From Flavobacteriales bacterium (GTDB lineage Bacteria > Bacteroidota > Bacteroidia > Flavobacteriales_F > PHOS-HE28): DNA of 64,000 nucleotides. Each line of letters starts with the position of its first letter. The stretch's first letter is position 1. The notes beneath the pieces were generated by a model. The model was not told where the DNA came from. It did no database searches and saw nothing but the letters and a program-made list of their open reading frames with translations. Made by a program: the position numbers and the translations under genes. The stretch covers positions 1,178,001-1,242,000 of the forward strand of contig JADJXH010000003.1 in assembly GCA_016715895.1 (NCBI GenBank), in the 5' to 3' direction. Positions 52,343-60,683 of this stretch are shown piece by piece.

Positions 52343-54175
52343 ATGCTCCCGACCTCCACAAAACTGCCCACGTCCCGCGCCGAGCGCACCCCCAACGGCC
52401 CCAAAGCCACCATCCGCGCGAAGGCCGGCGAACTGCCCAAGGCGGAGCGCAAGGTGACCTGGCGCACGGCATTCTGGCAGTACATCTGGCCGCGCCGAAA
52501 GCACATGCTCCTGGGACTCCTGCTGATCGTGGTGAGCCGCGTGGCGGGCATGGTGCTGCCGGGTAGCACCAAGTACCTGCTGGACGATGTGGTGGGACAG
52601 GGCGACCTGCAGATGCTGTGGGTGCTGCTGGGCGCTGTGGTGGGCGCGCTCATCGTGCAGAGCGTGACGAGCTATGCCCTCACCCAACTGCTGAGCGTGG
52701 AGGCGCAATTGCTCATCAGCCAACTGCGCACACAGGTGCAGCGCAAGATCCTCTCGCTGCCCACGAGCTTCTTCGACAACACCAAGAGCGGCGCGCTCGT
52801 GAGCCGGATCATGAGCGATGTGGAAGGCGTGCGCAACCTGGTGGGCACGGGCCTGGTGCAACTGATCGGCGGCACGCTCACCGCGCTGATCTCGCTGGTC
52901 TGGCTCATCTACATCAGTCCGTGGATGACCCTCTTCACCTTGGTGCCCGTGGGCTTCTTCGCGTTCATTGCCATGAAGGCCTTCGGCCGGATCCGACCGA
53001 TCTTCCGCACACGGGGTGTCATCAACGCAGAGGTGACCGGCCGGCTCACGGAATCGCTGAACGGCGTACGCGTGATCAAGGGCTTCGGCGCGGAGGAGCA
53101 GGAGAACCAGACCTTCGAGCAGGGCGTGCAGCGGCTCTTCGACAACGTGAAGACCAGCCTCACCGCCACCTCCTTCATCAGCAGCATGAGCACCCTGCTG
53201 CTCGGACTGGCCAGCGCGGGCATCATGGGCATCGGGGCCTACCAGATGGTGGGCGGTGAGCTCACCAGCGGCGAGTTCGTGCAGTTCACCGTGCTGCTGG
53301 GCTTCATGATCGCGCCCATCGTGCAGATGAGCAACATCGGCAGCCAGCTCACCGAGGCCTTCGCCGGACTGGACCGCACCGAGGAGATCATGAACATGCA
53401 GCCCGAGGACATCGCGGAGGAACGGCCCATCGTGCTGGGCGAGGTGAAGGGCGACATCGCCTTCCACGATGTGCGCTTCGCCTACGCGGAAGGCAAGGAG
53501 GTGCTGCACGGCATCGACTTCACCGCCACAAAGGGCTCCGTGATCGCGCTGGTGGGCACAAGCGGCAGCGGCAAGAGCACCATCGCGGGCTTGGTGGCCA
53601 CCTACCTCACCCCCACCGCCGGCACCGTCACCATCGATGGCCACGACCTGAGCAAGGTGCGCCTGAGCAGCTACCGCAGGCACCTGGGCGTGGTGCTGCA
53701 GGACGACTTCCTCTTCGAAGGCACGATCCGGGAGAACATCCTCTTCCCCCGCCCGGACGCCACCAAGGAGCAGTTGATGAAGGCCGTGAAGGGCGCCTAC
53801 GTGAACGAGTTCACCGACCGCATGGAGCTGGGGCTGGACACGGTGATCGGTGAGCGCGGCGTAAAGCTGAGCGGTGGTCAGCGGCAGCGGGTGGCCATCG
53901 CGCGGGCCATGCTGGCCGATCCGAGGATCCTCATCCTCGACGAGGCCACGAGCAACCTCGACACCGAGAGCGAAGCGCTGATCCAGAAGAGCCTGAACGA
54001 ACTGGTGAAGGACCGCACCACCTTCGTGATCGCGCACCGCCTCAGCACCATCCGCCAGGCCACGGAGATCCTGGTGATCGAGCAGGGACGCATCGCCGAG
54101 CGCGGCACGCACACCGAGCTCATCGCCAAGGAGGGTCGGTACTACGAGTTGTACACCTACCAAGCGCGCATCTGA
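52343..54175 (+). CDS. ABC transporter, fused permease/ATPase (MsbA-like)
   Basis: A 610-residue half-transporter. Residues about 50-350 hold six membrane helices (MLLGLLLIVVSRVAGMVLPG at the first) and the ABC_membrane coupling segments; residues 370-610 form the ATPase with Walker A VGTSGSGKST, Q loop VVLQDDFLFEG, signature LSGGQRQRVAIARAM, Walker B ILILDEATS and the switch His in VIAHRLST. It has an Ala/Lys-rich cytosolic N-extension. It exports lipids, lipid A or drugs as a homodimer (family knowledge). The 3' end overlaps the Nudix gene on the other strand by 19 bases. Confidence 0.94.
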   Translation: MLPTSTKLPTSRAERTPNGPKATIRAKAGELPKAERKVTWRTAFWQYIWPRRKHMLLGLLLIVVSRVAGMVLPGSTKYLLDDVVGQGDLQMLWVLLGAVVGALIVQSVTSYALTQLLSVEAQLLISQLRTQVQRKILSLPTSFFDNTKSGALVSRIMSDVEGVRNLVGTGLVQLIGGTLTALISLVWLIYISPWMTLFTLVPVGFFAFIAMKAFGRIRPIFRTRGVINAEVTGRLTESLNGVRVIKGFGAEEQENQTFEQGVQRLFDNVKTSLTATSFISSMSTLLLGLASAGIMGIGAYQMVGGELTSGEFVQFTVLLGFMIAPIVQMSNIGSQLTEAFAGLDRTEEIMNMQPEDIAEERPIVLGEVKGDIAFHDVRFAYAEGKEVLHGIDFTATKGSVIALVGTSGSGKSTIAGLVATYLTPTAGTVTIDGHDLSKVRLSSYRRHLGVVLQDDFLFEGTIRENILFPRPDATKEQLMKAVKGAYVNEFTDRMELGLDTVIGERGVKLSGGQRQRVAIARAMLADPRILILDEATSNLDTESEALIQKSLNELVKDRTTFVIAHRLSTIRQATEILVIEQGRIAERGTHTELIAKEGRYYELYTYQARI

Positions 54176-54573
54176 GCGCGGTGGTCGGCGAGGATGCGAG
54201 CGTGGTCGAAGCCCATGGGAACCTCCTCACCCGGCTCCAGCCACCGATGCGCGCGGGCCTCGGAGGTGACGGTGGGTGTGCCACTAACGACCTCGGCACG
54301 ATAGGCGATGCTGACGAAGGACCCGCGCGGGTCGCGACCGGGTTCCGAGTAGATGCCGATCAGGCCGGTGAGCTTCACCTCCAACCCAAGTTCCTCGCGC
54401 ACCTCGCGGATGCAGGCCTGTTCCACGGTCTCGCCCGGATCCACAAGTCCGCCGGGAAAGACCCATGTGCCGCGGAAGGGATCGGTGCCGCGTTCCATGA
54501 GGAGCACGCGGCCGGCATGATCGGTGATCACCGCATCCACGGTGAGGACCACGCGGTCCGGATCGTGGCCCAT
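54157..54573 (-). CDS. Nudix hydrolase
   Basis: A 138-residue Nudix protein. The Nudix box is complete: GGLVDPGETVEQACIREV followed by REELGLEV (G-5x-E-7x-REUXEEXGU). It begins VVLTVDAVITDHAGRVLLMERG, typical of ADP-ribose pyrophosphatase- or MutT-like members that accept nucleoside diphosphates linked to another group. Substrate not predictable. It lies 2 bases after the SRPBCC gene and is probably co-transcribed with it. Confidence 0.92.
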   Translation of the reverse strand: MGHDPDRVVLTVDAVITDHAGRVLLMERGTDPFRGTWVFPGGLVDPGETVEQACIREVREELGLEVKLTGLIGIYSEPGRDPRGSFVSIAYRAEVVSGTPTVTSEARAHRWLEPGEEVPMGFDHARILADHRAQMRAW

Positions 54574-54575
54574 CC

Positions 54576-55043
54576 TCAGGCTGCCATCTGGCCCTGCTGC
54601 TCCTCGGCCACCCGCTTGATGCCGACCAGGACCTCCACCCATTCACGACCAGCCTCCCGGGCCCTGCGCACATCCTGCGGCAAGCCGGCAAAATCACCAT
54701 GCCACAGCTCCAGCCGGGTCCGACCATCACGCTCCGGTTCGAGCAGAATGTCCACCGTGGTGTAGCTGGCCGGTTCGTCAGGAAGGTCGCTATCGGTGAG
54801 GAAACAGGTGTACCGGAGACGGCGGTCGGCCTGACAGGCCATCACCGTGCCTTTCGCCCGGACCCGTTCCTGACCATCCACCTTGTCCACCCAGACCACC
54901 GGGGAACCGGGTTTCCATGAACTGCGGGCCTGGGAACCCTCCAAATAGAGCTTGGTCAACTGCGGCTCGGTCAACACATGCCAGATGGCGCGCGGCGAAG
55001 CGTCCACCAATAAGGTCCTTTGGATGATGGTCTCTCGTTCCAT
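54576..55043 (-). CDS. SRPBCC (AHSA1/START-like) domain protein
   Basis: A 155-residue protein with the AHSA1-type START fold: RTLLVDASPRAIWHVLTEPQ at the N-terminus, SWKPGSPVVWVDKVDG in the middle, and TRLELWHGDFAG before the C-terminal helix REWVEVLVGIKRVAEEQQ. Such proteins bind hydrophobic ligands or act as Hsp90 co-factors. The start at 55043 is the natural domain start. It is the first gene of a two-gene unit with the Nudix hydrolase. Confidence 0.85.
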   Translation of the reverse strand: MERETIIQRTLLVDASPRAIWHVLTEPQLTKLYLEGSQARSSWKPGSPVVWVDKVDGQERVRAKGTVMACQADRRLRYTCFLTDSDLPDEPASYTTVDILLEPERDGRTRLELWHGDFAGLPQDVRRAREAGREWVEVLVGIKRVAEEQQGQMAA

Positions 55044-55414
55044 GGTGCTCGAAGAACGCATGATCCGTGCCGATTGTGCGATGGGCACACCCTGTCGCCC
55101 GACCATGATCGGAAAGCCGATCGGGAGAAGTGTTACACACAGCTGACGATCGGCTTTAGGGGGGCCGAACCACGGATGTTCGCGGTCCTTCCTTCCACGG
55201 GTGACCGAGGTGGAAAGGTCGGACGGCCCCGACCGGGGCATGATGGGCACCACGCGGAAAATTGCCAGATCGTCAGACAACGATCCCAGATCCTGCCAGA
55301 TCAACACCCAACAGCGACCACATACCGATCAGCCGGCCTTTCAACCGTTCGTAAGGGAGGGGTCCGATCCCGGCACGATTCTTCGTACCCTCGCAGCAAC
55401 AGAACTCCGAGGCC
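55044..55414. other. Intergenic region with no recognised gene
   Basis: 371 bases between divergent genes. Short imperfect repeats are visible (TGCCAGATC at about 55264 and 55296, and CCCAGATCC between), and the -7 element of the small gene at its right end. Open frames here have no start context or family resemblance. Confidence 0.5.
55386..55393 (+). promoter_or_regulatory. -7 promoter element TACCCTCG
   Basis: TTCGTACCCTCGCAGC lies 21 bases before the ATG at 55415 and supports expression of the small gene there. Confidence 0.4.
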
Positions 55415-55570
55415 ATGCCCCGCAAGAAGACCCTGATCCTGACCCAGCCCGTCCCCGACGGGAAGACCATCAAAGTGCGCCTCGACGGAAGGACCGTCGT
55501 GCACCTGAAGAGCATGAAGACCTTTGAGTTCTGGCGCAAGAAGTATCCAAAGGCCGAGGTGATCGGCTAA
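55415..55570 (+). CDS. 51-residue basic protein, hypothetical
   Basis: A short gene encoding a very basic protein (MPRKKTLILTQPVPDGKTIK at the start, FEFWRKKYPKAEVIG at the end) with alternating strand-like hydrophobics. The promoter-like element, the ATG, the high-GC codon pattern and the 4-base distance to the msrB start all argue that it is real. No family is recognised. It may form a small beta-rich nucleic-acid-binding or ribosome-associated protein (speculative). Confidence 0.6.
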   Translation: MPRKKTLILTQPVPDGKTIKVRLDGRTVVHLKSMKTFEFWRKKYPKAEVIG

Positions 55571-55574
55571 GGCC

Positions 55575-56126
55575 ATGCGACCCGCGTTGCGGTGGTCTGG
55601 CCCGGTGGCCGCCCTGTCGATCACCTGGATGGCCTGCGGGCAGGCCCCCACCCGGCCAACGGAAGCCGCCATGGTGATGAGGTCCAACCCCTATTACAGC
55701 GAGACGGATACGGCACGCCTGGAGCTGCCGGACAGTGTGTGGCGTGCGGTCCTGGAACCCGACGTGTATCACATCGCCCGGGAGAAGGGAACGGAACGCG
55801 CGTTCACAGGAGCATATTGGGACCATGAAGGCCGTGGGCGCTATCGGTGCGCCGCGTGCGGTAACGCGTTGTTCCTGGCGGACAGCAAGTTCGCGAGCGG
55901 GTGCGGCTGGCCCAGCTTCTTCCGACCGGAACGGGAGGGCAGCGTGCTGTATGCCGAGGACAGGAGCCACGGCATGGTCCGCACGGAGGTGCTCTGTGGC
56001 CGGTGCGGAGGGCATTTGGGCCATGTGTTCGACGACGGTCCCCCCCCCACGGGAAAGCGGTTCTGCATGAATTCGGTCGTGCTGCGGTTCGAACCTGGAC
56101 CCGCTGCACCGGAGCCCGAACATTGA
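55575..56126 (+). CDS. msrB: Peptide-methionine (R)-S-oxide reductase, lipoprotein form
   Basis: A 183-residue MsrB that repairs methionine-R-sulfoxide in proteins. The zinc Cys pairs are RCAACGN and CGRCGGHLGHVF, and the catalytic Cys lies in KRFCMNSVVL. The N-terminus has a lipoprotein-type signal (LSITWMACGQ), so the enzyme is probably anchored in the periplasm, where it protects envelope proteins. It lies 4 bases after the small basic gene and is likely co-transcribed with it. The resolving Cys found in some MsrB is not obvious. Confidence 0.93.
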   Translation: MRPALRWSGPVAALSITWMACGQAPTRPTEAAMVMRSNPYYSETDTARLELPDSVWRAVLEPDVYHIAREKGTERAFTGAYWDHEGRGRYRCAACGNALFLADSKFASGCGWPSFFRPEREGSVLYAEDRSHGMVRTEVLCGRCGGHLGHVFDDGPPPTGKRFCMNSVVLRFEPGPAAPEPEH

Positions 56127-56191
56127 GTTCCCGGCCTTGGGACTGTGATGTTCGGGGCGGACCGTGATGGTCGGTTGACCGTCCGATCGCT

Positions 56192-56199
56192 TAAACTTG
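56192..56199 (+). promoter_or_regulatory. -7 promoter element TAAACTTG
   Basis: CTTAAACTTGTCC lies 70 bases before the ATG at 56270; the leader is AC-rich (CAACCAACAACC-like), as is common for this phylum. Confidence 0.45.
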
Positions 56200-56269
56200 T
56201 CCTTCCGCCACCCTGAAGCTGCGTTCGCGCAGCGGCGGCACAACCAACAACCATCCATCCCGAACGACC

Positions 56270-57998
56270 ATGAAGAAAACCCTACTCGCATTGCTGCTCG
56301 GATCGGCCGGCCTTGGTGCACAAGGCCAGGTGATCCTGAACGTGTTGGAACCCGCCAACATCGCCGGAAGCTACTCGTTCACCTGGGCCGACCCCGGTGG
56401 AGGCTGGGGCAGCCCGGACCTGAACGACCCGCTGAACGCGTTGACCGATACCCTGGCGCTGGCCACGGACGGCACGGTGGCCGACAGCCTGTGCTGCAAC
56501 CCGCTTACGAACGGACAGGACGTGGCCGGTAAGATCGCCGTGATCTACCGCGGAGATTGCGAGTTCGGTGTGAAGGCCCTGAACGCCCAGAACGCCGGTG
56601 CCGTGGCCGTCTTCATCATCAACCGGGAGGCCGGAGCGCCTGTCGCGATGGGGGCCGGGGCGCAAGGGGCGAACGTCACCATCCCGGTGGCCATGATCAC
56701 CCTGGAGGACGGTATCGAAGTGGAGGATGAACTGGAGGCCGGCACCCCGGTGGTCGCCTTCCTCCGGTTCCATCAACAACTTCTTCCAATACAACCTGAG
56801 TGCCTACCGGCCGGATGTGCTGGTGGCCCCGGCCAGCGGACAACCCGCCTTGGTGTCCCAGAACGCCAGTGAGTTCAGTGTCGAACTGGGCCTGTGGATC
56901 CACAATTATGGCACCGCCGATCAACCCGATGCGAGCCTGAACGCCAAGGTGGAGCAGAACGGCACCGTGCTCTACGACCAGACCTCGACCGGTACCGCGA
57001 TCAACGCCGGGGACAGCCTCTTCGTGACCCTGCCTCCCTTCTCCCAGCCCACGTACACCGACGACATCTACACGGTCACCTACTCCATCTCCTCCGGGTC
57101 GTTCCCCGATGAGTTCATGGCGGACAACATGTATTCGTTCACCTTCAGGGTCGATTCCGTGCTCAGCTACGCCCCCATCGACCCGTTGACCGGAAAGCCC
57201 ACGCCCAATGCCCATTACCGGCCCGGGGATGACCTGGACGGTTTCCAATCGTGCATCCATTTCCAGAACCCCAACGCGAGCCGCATGGCCGCCACGGGCA
57301 TCTACACAAGCGCCACGACCGCGGCCGGAACCACCTTGGACGGCGAGTTCATCGGCGTGCGTGCCTACGAATGGGCCGACACCTTCACCGGCCTGAGCGA
57401 CCCGAACTTCCCCGCGCAGACCGCATACACCCTGGTGGAGGAAGCCACGGGCGAATACTACTTCCAGGCCGACCTCCAGAGCGAGGTGATCTTCGTGCCC
57501 TTCCAGGACCCGCTGGTGCTGTTGGACAACACCCGGTACCTCTTCTGCGTGTACACCCTTACGGACGGCATCTTCGTGGGCTACGACGCGACGCTGGACT
57601 ATGACGAGCATACCACGCTGTATGATCAGCCGGTCTCCCTGGTCGAGGACGACGGTACCTGGTTCAACGTCGGCTTCGGTACGGATGTCACCAGCGCCCT
57701 CGGCGTGGAGTTGATCCCGGCCGGAAACATCGGCATCAACGAACTGAACACGGTGGAGGTGACGCCGTATCCCAACCCGACCGCGGACATGATCCGTGTG
57801 CCGCTCGCCGGCCTCAGCGGTGCCGCCGATCTGCGCATCCTGGATCGGACGGGCAAGCTGGTGGCCGAGCACCGCGTGAGCATCGCCAACGAAGTGCTGG
57901 TGCTCGAAGTGGCCGACCTCTCGAACGGCACCTATCAATTCGTCCTCAACTTCCAGGACGGCGGTCGCACCACCTTCCGTGTGGCGGTGACCAAGTGA
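56270..57998 (+). pseudogene. T9SS-secreted protein with PA domain, single frameshift
   Basis: Two overlapping frames together make one protein of about 575 residues. The first (56270 to about 56765) has a signal (MKKTLLALLLGSAGLGAQGQ) and a protease-associated domain (IAVIYRGDCEFGVKALNAQNAGA, then VTIPVAMITLEDG). The second resumes with SGSINNFFQYNLSAYRPDVL, followed by Ig-like strands and a C-terminal type A sorting domain (VTPYPNPTADMI ... LSNGTYQFVL). The shift lies near GTCGCCTTCCTCCGG (about 56751-56766), where one extra base, or loss of two, changes the frame. Conserved sequence on both sides suggests a recent event or a sequencing error. Confidence 0.8.
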
Positions 57999-58017
57999 CC
58001 ATCCGCATTGCTAGAAC

Positions 58018-58049
58018 GAAGCGCGGGCCTCGGCCCGCGCTTCTTTTTT
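58018..58049 (+). terminator. Rho-independent terminator
   Basis: A 12-bp perfect stem GAAGCGCGGGCC / GGCCCGCGCTTC with a TC loop is followed by six T. The strongest terminator of the window; it ends the PA-domain gene. Confidence 0.9.
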
Positions 58050-58116
58050 CACCTTCATGGTCGGCCCAAGGGAACCTTTCGCACGGACCCTCGTCTATCG
58101 CCCAGCCGACCCGCCC

Positions 58117-58935
58117 ATGACCCACCGCCTCCTGGCCCTGCTCCTTGTCCTGGGGGCTGCGCTCATCCTGGCGCCGGAGCTGAACGCGATCGACACGCCG
58201 GCCCCGACCAAGGCGTGCACGCTTCGCGGAGCCGACCTGGAGCTGCACGGGCTCAGGCGTGGCCGAAGGCTCAGGTCGGGCGGGACCAGCCCCCTGGCGC
58301 ACGACAGCCACTACTTCTTCGGCCCCTCCGCGATCCCCCTGGAGGGTGGGCAGGGCTATTACCAGAACGTGAGCATCCTGATGCATTCGGCCTATTTCGC
58401 TCCGGTGACAGGGCTTCAGATCGGCGCCGGACTTCAAGTGGGTTCATTGATCACAAGCCTCGCCACACGATCCGGTGGCCCCATCGTGCACCTGCGTGTG
58501 GGGGGAAGCGGTCGCATCGGCCAGGGGGCCATGCATCTGGGCGGGTTCGCCATGGGGGCCCGTGTGACGGCCTCGCCCCCGTTCAACGACCGGGAGCCTT
58601 TGTCAATGACGGTGGGCATCGCGGCCATGCAGGCCACGTTCGGTGGTGAACTGTTCAACGTGACCTTGACCGGAGGATGGGGCTACGAGAACGGTGAGCT
58701 CACCGATTCCCCGGTCATCGGGCTCAGCGGGCTTTGGCACATCACCGACCTCATCTGCTTCGTCACGGAGAACTGGCAAGTCCCCTTCGGCCGCTCAGAC
58801 TACCGTGTCTTCAGCTACGGTGCCCGCTTCACCCACCGGAAAATGGCCTTCGATGCCGGCTTCGCCGTGAACAAGGACTTCGCGGAGTTCTTCGTTCTGG
58901 GCGTTCCCCTCATCGGTTTCGCCCTGCGCTTCTGA
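58117..58935 (+). CDS. Outer-membrane beta-barrel-like protein (paralogue of 26403-27476)
   Basis: A 272-residue secreted protein with signal THRLLALLLVLGAALILAPEL. The barrel part begins FGPSAIPLEGGQGYYQNVSI, continues with SAYFAPVTGLQIGAGLQVGSL and ends with GFAVNKDFAEFFVLGVPLIG and a terminal aromatic (ALRF). It is clearly homologous to the C-terminal 200 residues of the protein at 26403-27476 but lacks that protein's N-terminal domain. No known function. The start is set by the signal peptide; TATCGCCC lies 20 bases upstream. Confidence 0.72.
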   Translation: MTHRLLALLLVLGAALILAPELNAIDTPAPTKACTLRGADLELHGLRRGRRLRSGGTSPLAHDSHYFFGPSAIPLEGGQGYYQNVSILMHSAYFAPVTGLQIGAGLQVGSLITSLATRSGGPIVHLRVGGSGRIGQGAMHLGGFAMGARVTASPPFNDREPLSMTVGIAAMQATFGGELFNVTLTGGWGYENGELTDSPVIGLSGLWHITDLICFVTENWQVPFGRSDYRVFSYGARFTHRKMAFDAGFAVNKDFAEFFVLGVPLIGFALRF

Positions 58936-58951
58936 GCTGCGACCGAGCGCT

Positions 58952-58960
58952 TAGCTTTCG
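58952..58960 (+). promoter_or_regulatory. -7 promoter element TAGCTTTCG
   Basis: CTTAGCTTTCGGC lies 18 bases before the ATG at 58979. Confidence 0.5.
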
Positions 58961-58978
58961 GCTCCGAACCGAACGCCC

Positions 58979-59470
58979 ATGCCCAGCTTCGACATCGTGA
59001 GCAAGATCGACGTCCAGACCCTGGACAATGCCGTGAACACCGCGAAACGCGAGGTGGAGACGCGCTACGATCTGCGCGGAAGCAACAGCAGCATCGAACT
59101 GGACAAGAAGGCGCTCACCATCAAACTGAGCACCGAGGATACCATGAAGCTCGATGCGATCGAGAAGATCGTCCTGGAGCGCAGCACCAAGCAACGCATC
59201 GATGTGAAGGCCTTCGACCTGAGCGGAGCGCCCCAACCCAGCGGCAAGCTCGTGTTGAAGACGATCAAGGTGCAGCAGGGCATCGAGCGCGACAAGGCCA
59301 AGCGGATCATGAAGGCCATCAAGGACAGCGGGCTGAAGGTGCAACCCCAGATCATGGATGACATGATCCGGGTGACGGGCAAGAAGATCGACGACCTGCA
59401 GGCCGTGATCTCCCTGTGCAAGGGGGAGGATTTCGAGGTGCCGCTGCAGTACGAGAACATGAAGTCCTGA
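58979..59470 (+). CDS. yajQ: YajQ family nucleotide-binding protein
   Basis: A 163-residue YajQ/UPF0234 protein: MPSFDIVSKIDVQTLDNAVN at the start, KREVETRYDLRGSNSSIELD, KQRIDVKAFDLSGAPQPSGK, and KDSGLKVQPQIMDDMIRVTG. Two ferredoxin-like domains are expected. Xanthomonas and Pseudomonas members bind cyclic di-GMP, and E. coli YajQ binds nucleotides or tRNA. The gene lies 4 bases before a hotdog thioesterase gene and is probably co-transcribed with it. Confidence 0.95.
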   Translation: MPSFDIVSKIDVQTLDNAVNTAKREVETRYDLRGSNSSIELDKKALTIKLSTEDTMKLDAIEKIVLERSTKQRIDVKAFDLSGAPQPSGKLVLKTIKVQQGIERDKAKRIMKAIKDSGLKVQPQIMDDMIRVTGKKIDDLQAVISLCKGEDFEVPLQYENMKS

Positions 59471-59474
59471 TCCC

Positions 59475-59972
59475 ATGCACGCGATCACCCTTCGGTTCCT
59501 CGCCGAACCCGCGGATGTGAACTACGGCGGCATGGTACATGGCGGTGCGGTGATGCGGTGGATCGATCAGGCCGGCTACACCTGCGCCGTGAACTGGAGC
59601 GGCCGGTATTGCGTCACGGTCTACGTGGGCGGCATCAGGTTCCATCACCCGATCCGCATCGGCCATCTCGTGGAAGCCGAGGCCCGCCTCATCCACACCG
59701 GGACCACGAGCATGCACATCGCGGTGGACATCCACGCCCGGGACCCACGGAACAACAAGCGCGAGAAGACCACGCATTGCATCATCGTGTTCGTGGCCAT
59801 GGATGATGAGCGGAAGCCCGTGGCCGTTCCCCGATGGTCGCCCGGCACGGACGAGGAAAAGGCCCTGAGCACCTACGCGGTCCGGTTGATGGGGATGAGG
59901 GAGGAGATCGAAGAGGCGATGCGGCCCCACCTTTCGGGCGGCGGCATACAGGACAGCAACCCCACCGGCTAG
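59475..59972 (+). CDS. Acyl-CoA thioesterase (hotdog fold)
   Basis: A 165-residue single-hotdog thioesterase of the BFIT/YciA-like type: FLAEPADVNYGGMVHGGAVMRWIDQAG holds the N...G..GG...WID catalytic motif (Asp in WIDQAG). The strands VTVYVGGIRFHHPIRIGHLVE and TTSMHIAVDIHARDP follow. It hydrolyses acyl-CoA to free CoA and fatty acid; the chain length is not predictable. A hairpin with GAAGCGCGCC arms follows. Confidence 0.9.
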   Translation: MHAITLRFLAEPADVNYGGMVHGGAVMRWIDQAGYTCAVNWSGRYCVTVYVGGIRFHHPIRIGHLVEAEARLIHTGTTSMHIAVDIHARDPRNNKREKTTHCIIVFVAMDDERKPVAVPRWSPGTDEEKALSTYAVRLMGMREEIEEAMRPHLSGGGIQDSNPTG

Positions 59973-60011
59973 GGCGGCTCCCTGGCCCGGCAGGGCACAG
60001 GATGGAACGAG

Positions 60012-60047
60012 GAAGCGCGCCTTACGGGGCGCGCTTCGTTCGTTCTC
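60012..60047 (+). terminator. Hairpin terminator after the thioesterase gene
   Basis: Stem GAAGCGCGCC / GGCGCGCTTC with a TTACGG loop, followed by GTTCGTTCT. The first of four hairpins with the same loop. Confidence 0.65.
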
Positions 60048-60053
60048 CCGATG

Positions 60054-60168
60054 CCGGCTTACGGGCCGGGACAGGGTCTTCAGGCGCCCAGGAGGGCAAG
60101 GACCCCGATCATCGGGTATGCGTGTTCGGCCTTACGGGGCCGGTTGTTCCAAAGGCCTTACGGGGCCT
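60054..60168 (+). repeat. Three further hairpins with a TTACG loop
   Basis: CCGGC-TTACG-GGCCGG-like (60054-60069), CGGCC-TTACGG-GGCCG (60127-60142) and AGGCC-TTACGG-GGCCT (60153-60168). With the preceding terminator they form a series in a 305-base gene-free stretch (59973-60277); no gene is visible in it. Confidence 0.55.
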
Positions 60169-60214
60169 CGATGGTGTAACGCAATGGGCGTGCCAGATGT
60201 TTCCGTGGAAGGGG

Positions 60215-60258
60215 GAAAAAATCAAAAAGGCCCCGTCCTCGCCGGGACCTGGGGCCTT
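60215..60258 (-). terminator. Rho-independent terminator of the 60278-60601 gene
   Basis: Read on the minus strand, AAGGCCCC pairs with GGGGCCTT around an inner loop and is followed by TTTGATTTTTT. Confidence 0.8.
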
Positions 60259-60277
60259 CATCGGTCGACCCGCGAGC

Positions 60278-60601
60278 CTAGAAGACCGAGCGGCCCTGCA
60301 GAAAGAGCACGAAGATGAAGGTCATCAGGAAGTGATGGACCAGAAGAAGGACGGAAGCGAACGCGAGCACGGTCTTTCCACTGCGCTTCAGCTCTGGAAA
60401 GAGCTTCTTGTTGTTCAGGGCGATGATCGGCAGGGGAACGGTCGCGAGCAGGAAGGTCACCGCCAGGGCCTTGAAGACGAACACGTTGTCCAGTACGCCG
60501 AAGAACAGGTGAGCGTAGTAGAACACGAAGCCCAGGGAGGACAACAACGCGAGCCGGACGAACATTTTGGCCTCGTAGACCATCTTGGCTTTTGTTTCCA
60601 T
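60278..60601 (-). CDS. Small membrane protein, hypothetical
   Basis: A 107-residue protein with three predicted membrane helices (about 14-32, 42-60 and 78-100) and a basic loop (NNKKLFPELKRSGK). A helical amphipathic start (METKAKMVYEAKMFVR) precedes them. No known motif. A strong terminator on its strand follows directly, so it is probably a single-gene transcript. Confidence 0.65.
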   Translation of the reverse strand: METKAKMVYEAKMFVRLALLSSLGFVFYYAHLFFGVLDNVFVFKALAVTFLLATVPLPIIALNNKKLFPELKRSGKTVLAFASVLLLVHHFLMTFIFVLFLQGRSVF

Positions 60602-60683
60602 GGGATAGACGCACGGTTCATACGGGGTTGCGTCCCCCAGGGTTCCGAATTATCAACAGCGGCGCGGCTCTCCCGCAGGCAAC

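Noticed and set aside
51539..54163. An 874-codon open frame on the minus strand
   Set aside because: Only the last 227 codons (51539-52222) are a real gene; the rest is antisense to the ABC transporter gene and reads as His/Glu/Ala-rich shadow sequence.
55201..55527. A 108-codon frame overlapping the small gene before msrB
   Set aside because: It overlaps the 51-residue gene in another frame, lacks a promoter-linked start and has an Arg/Asp/Pro-rich shadow composition.
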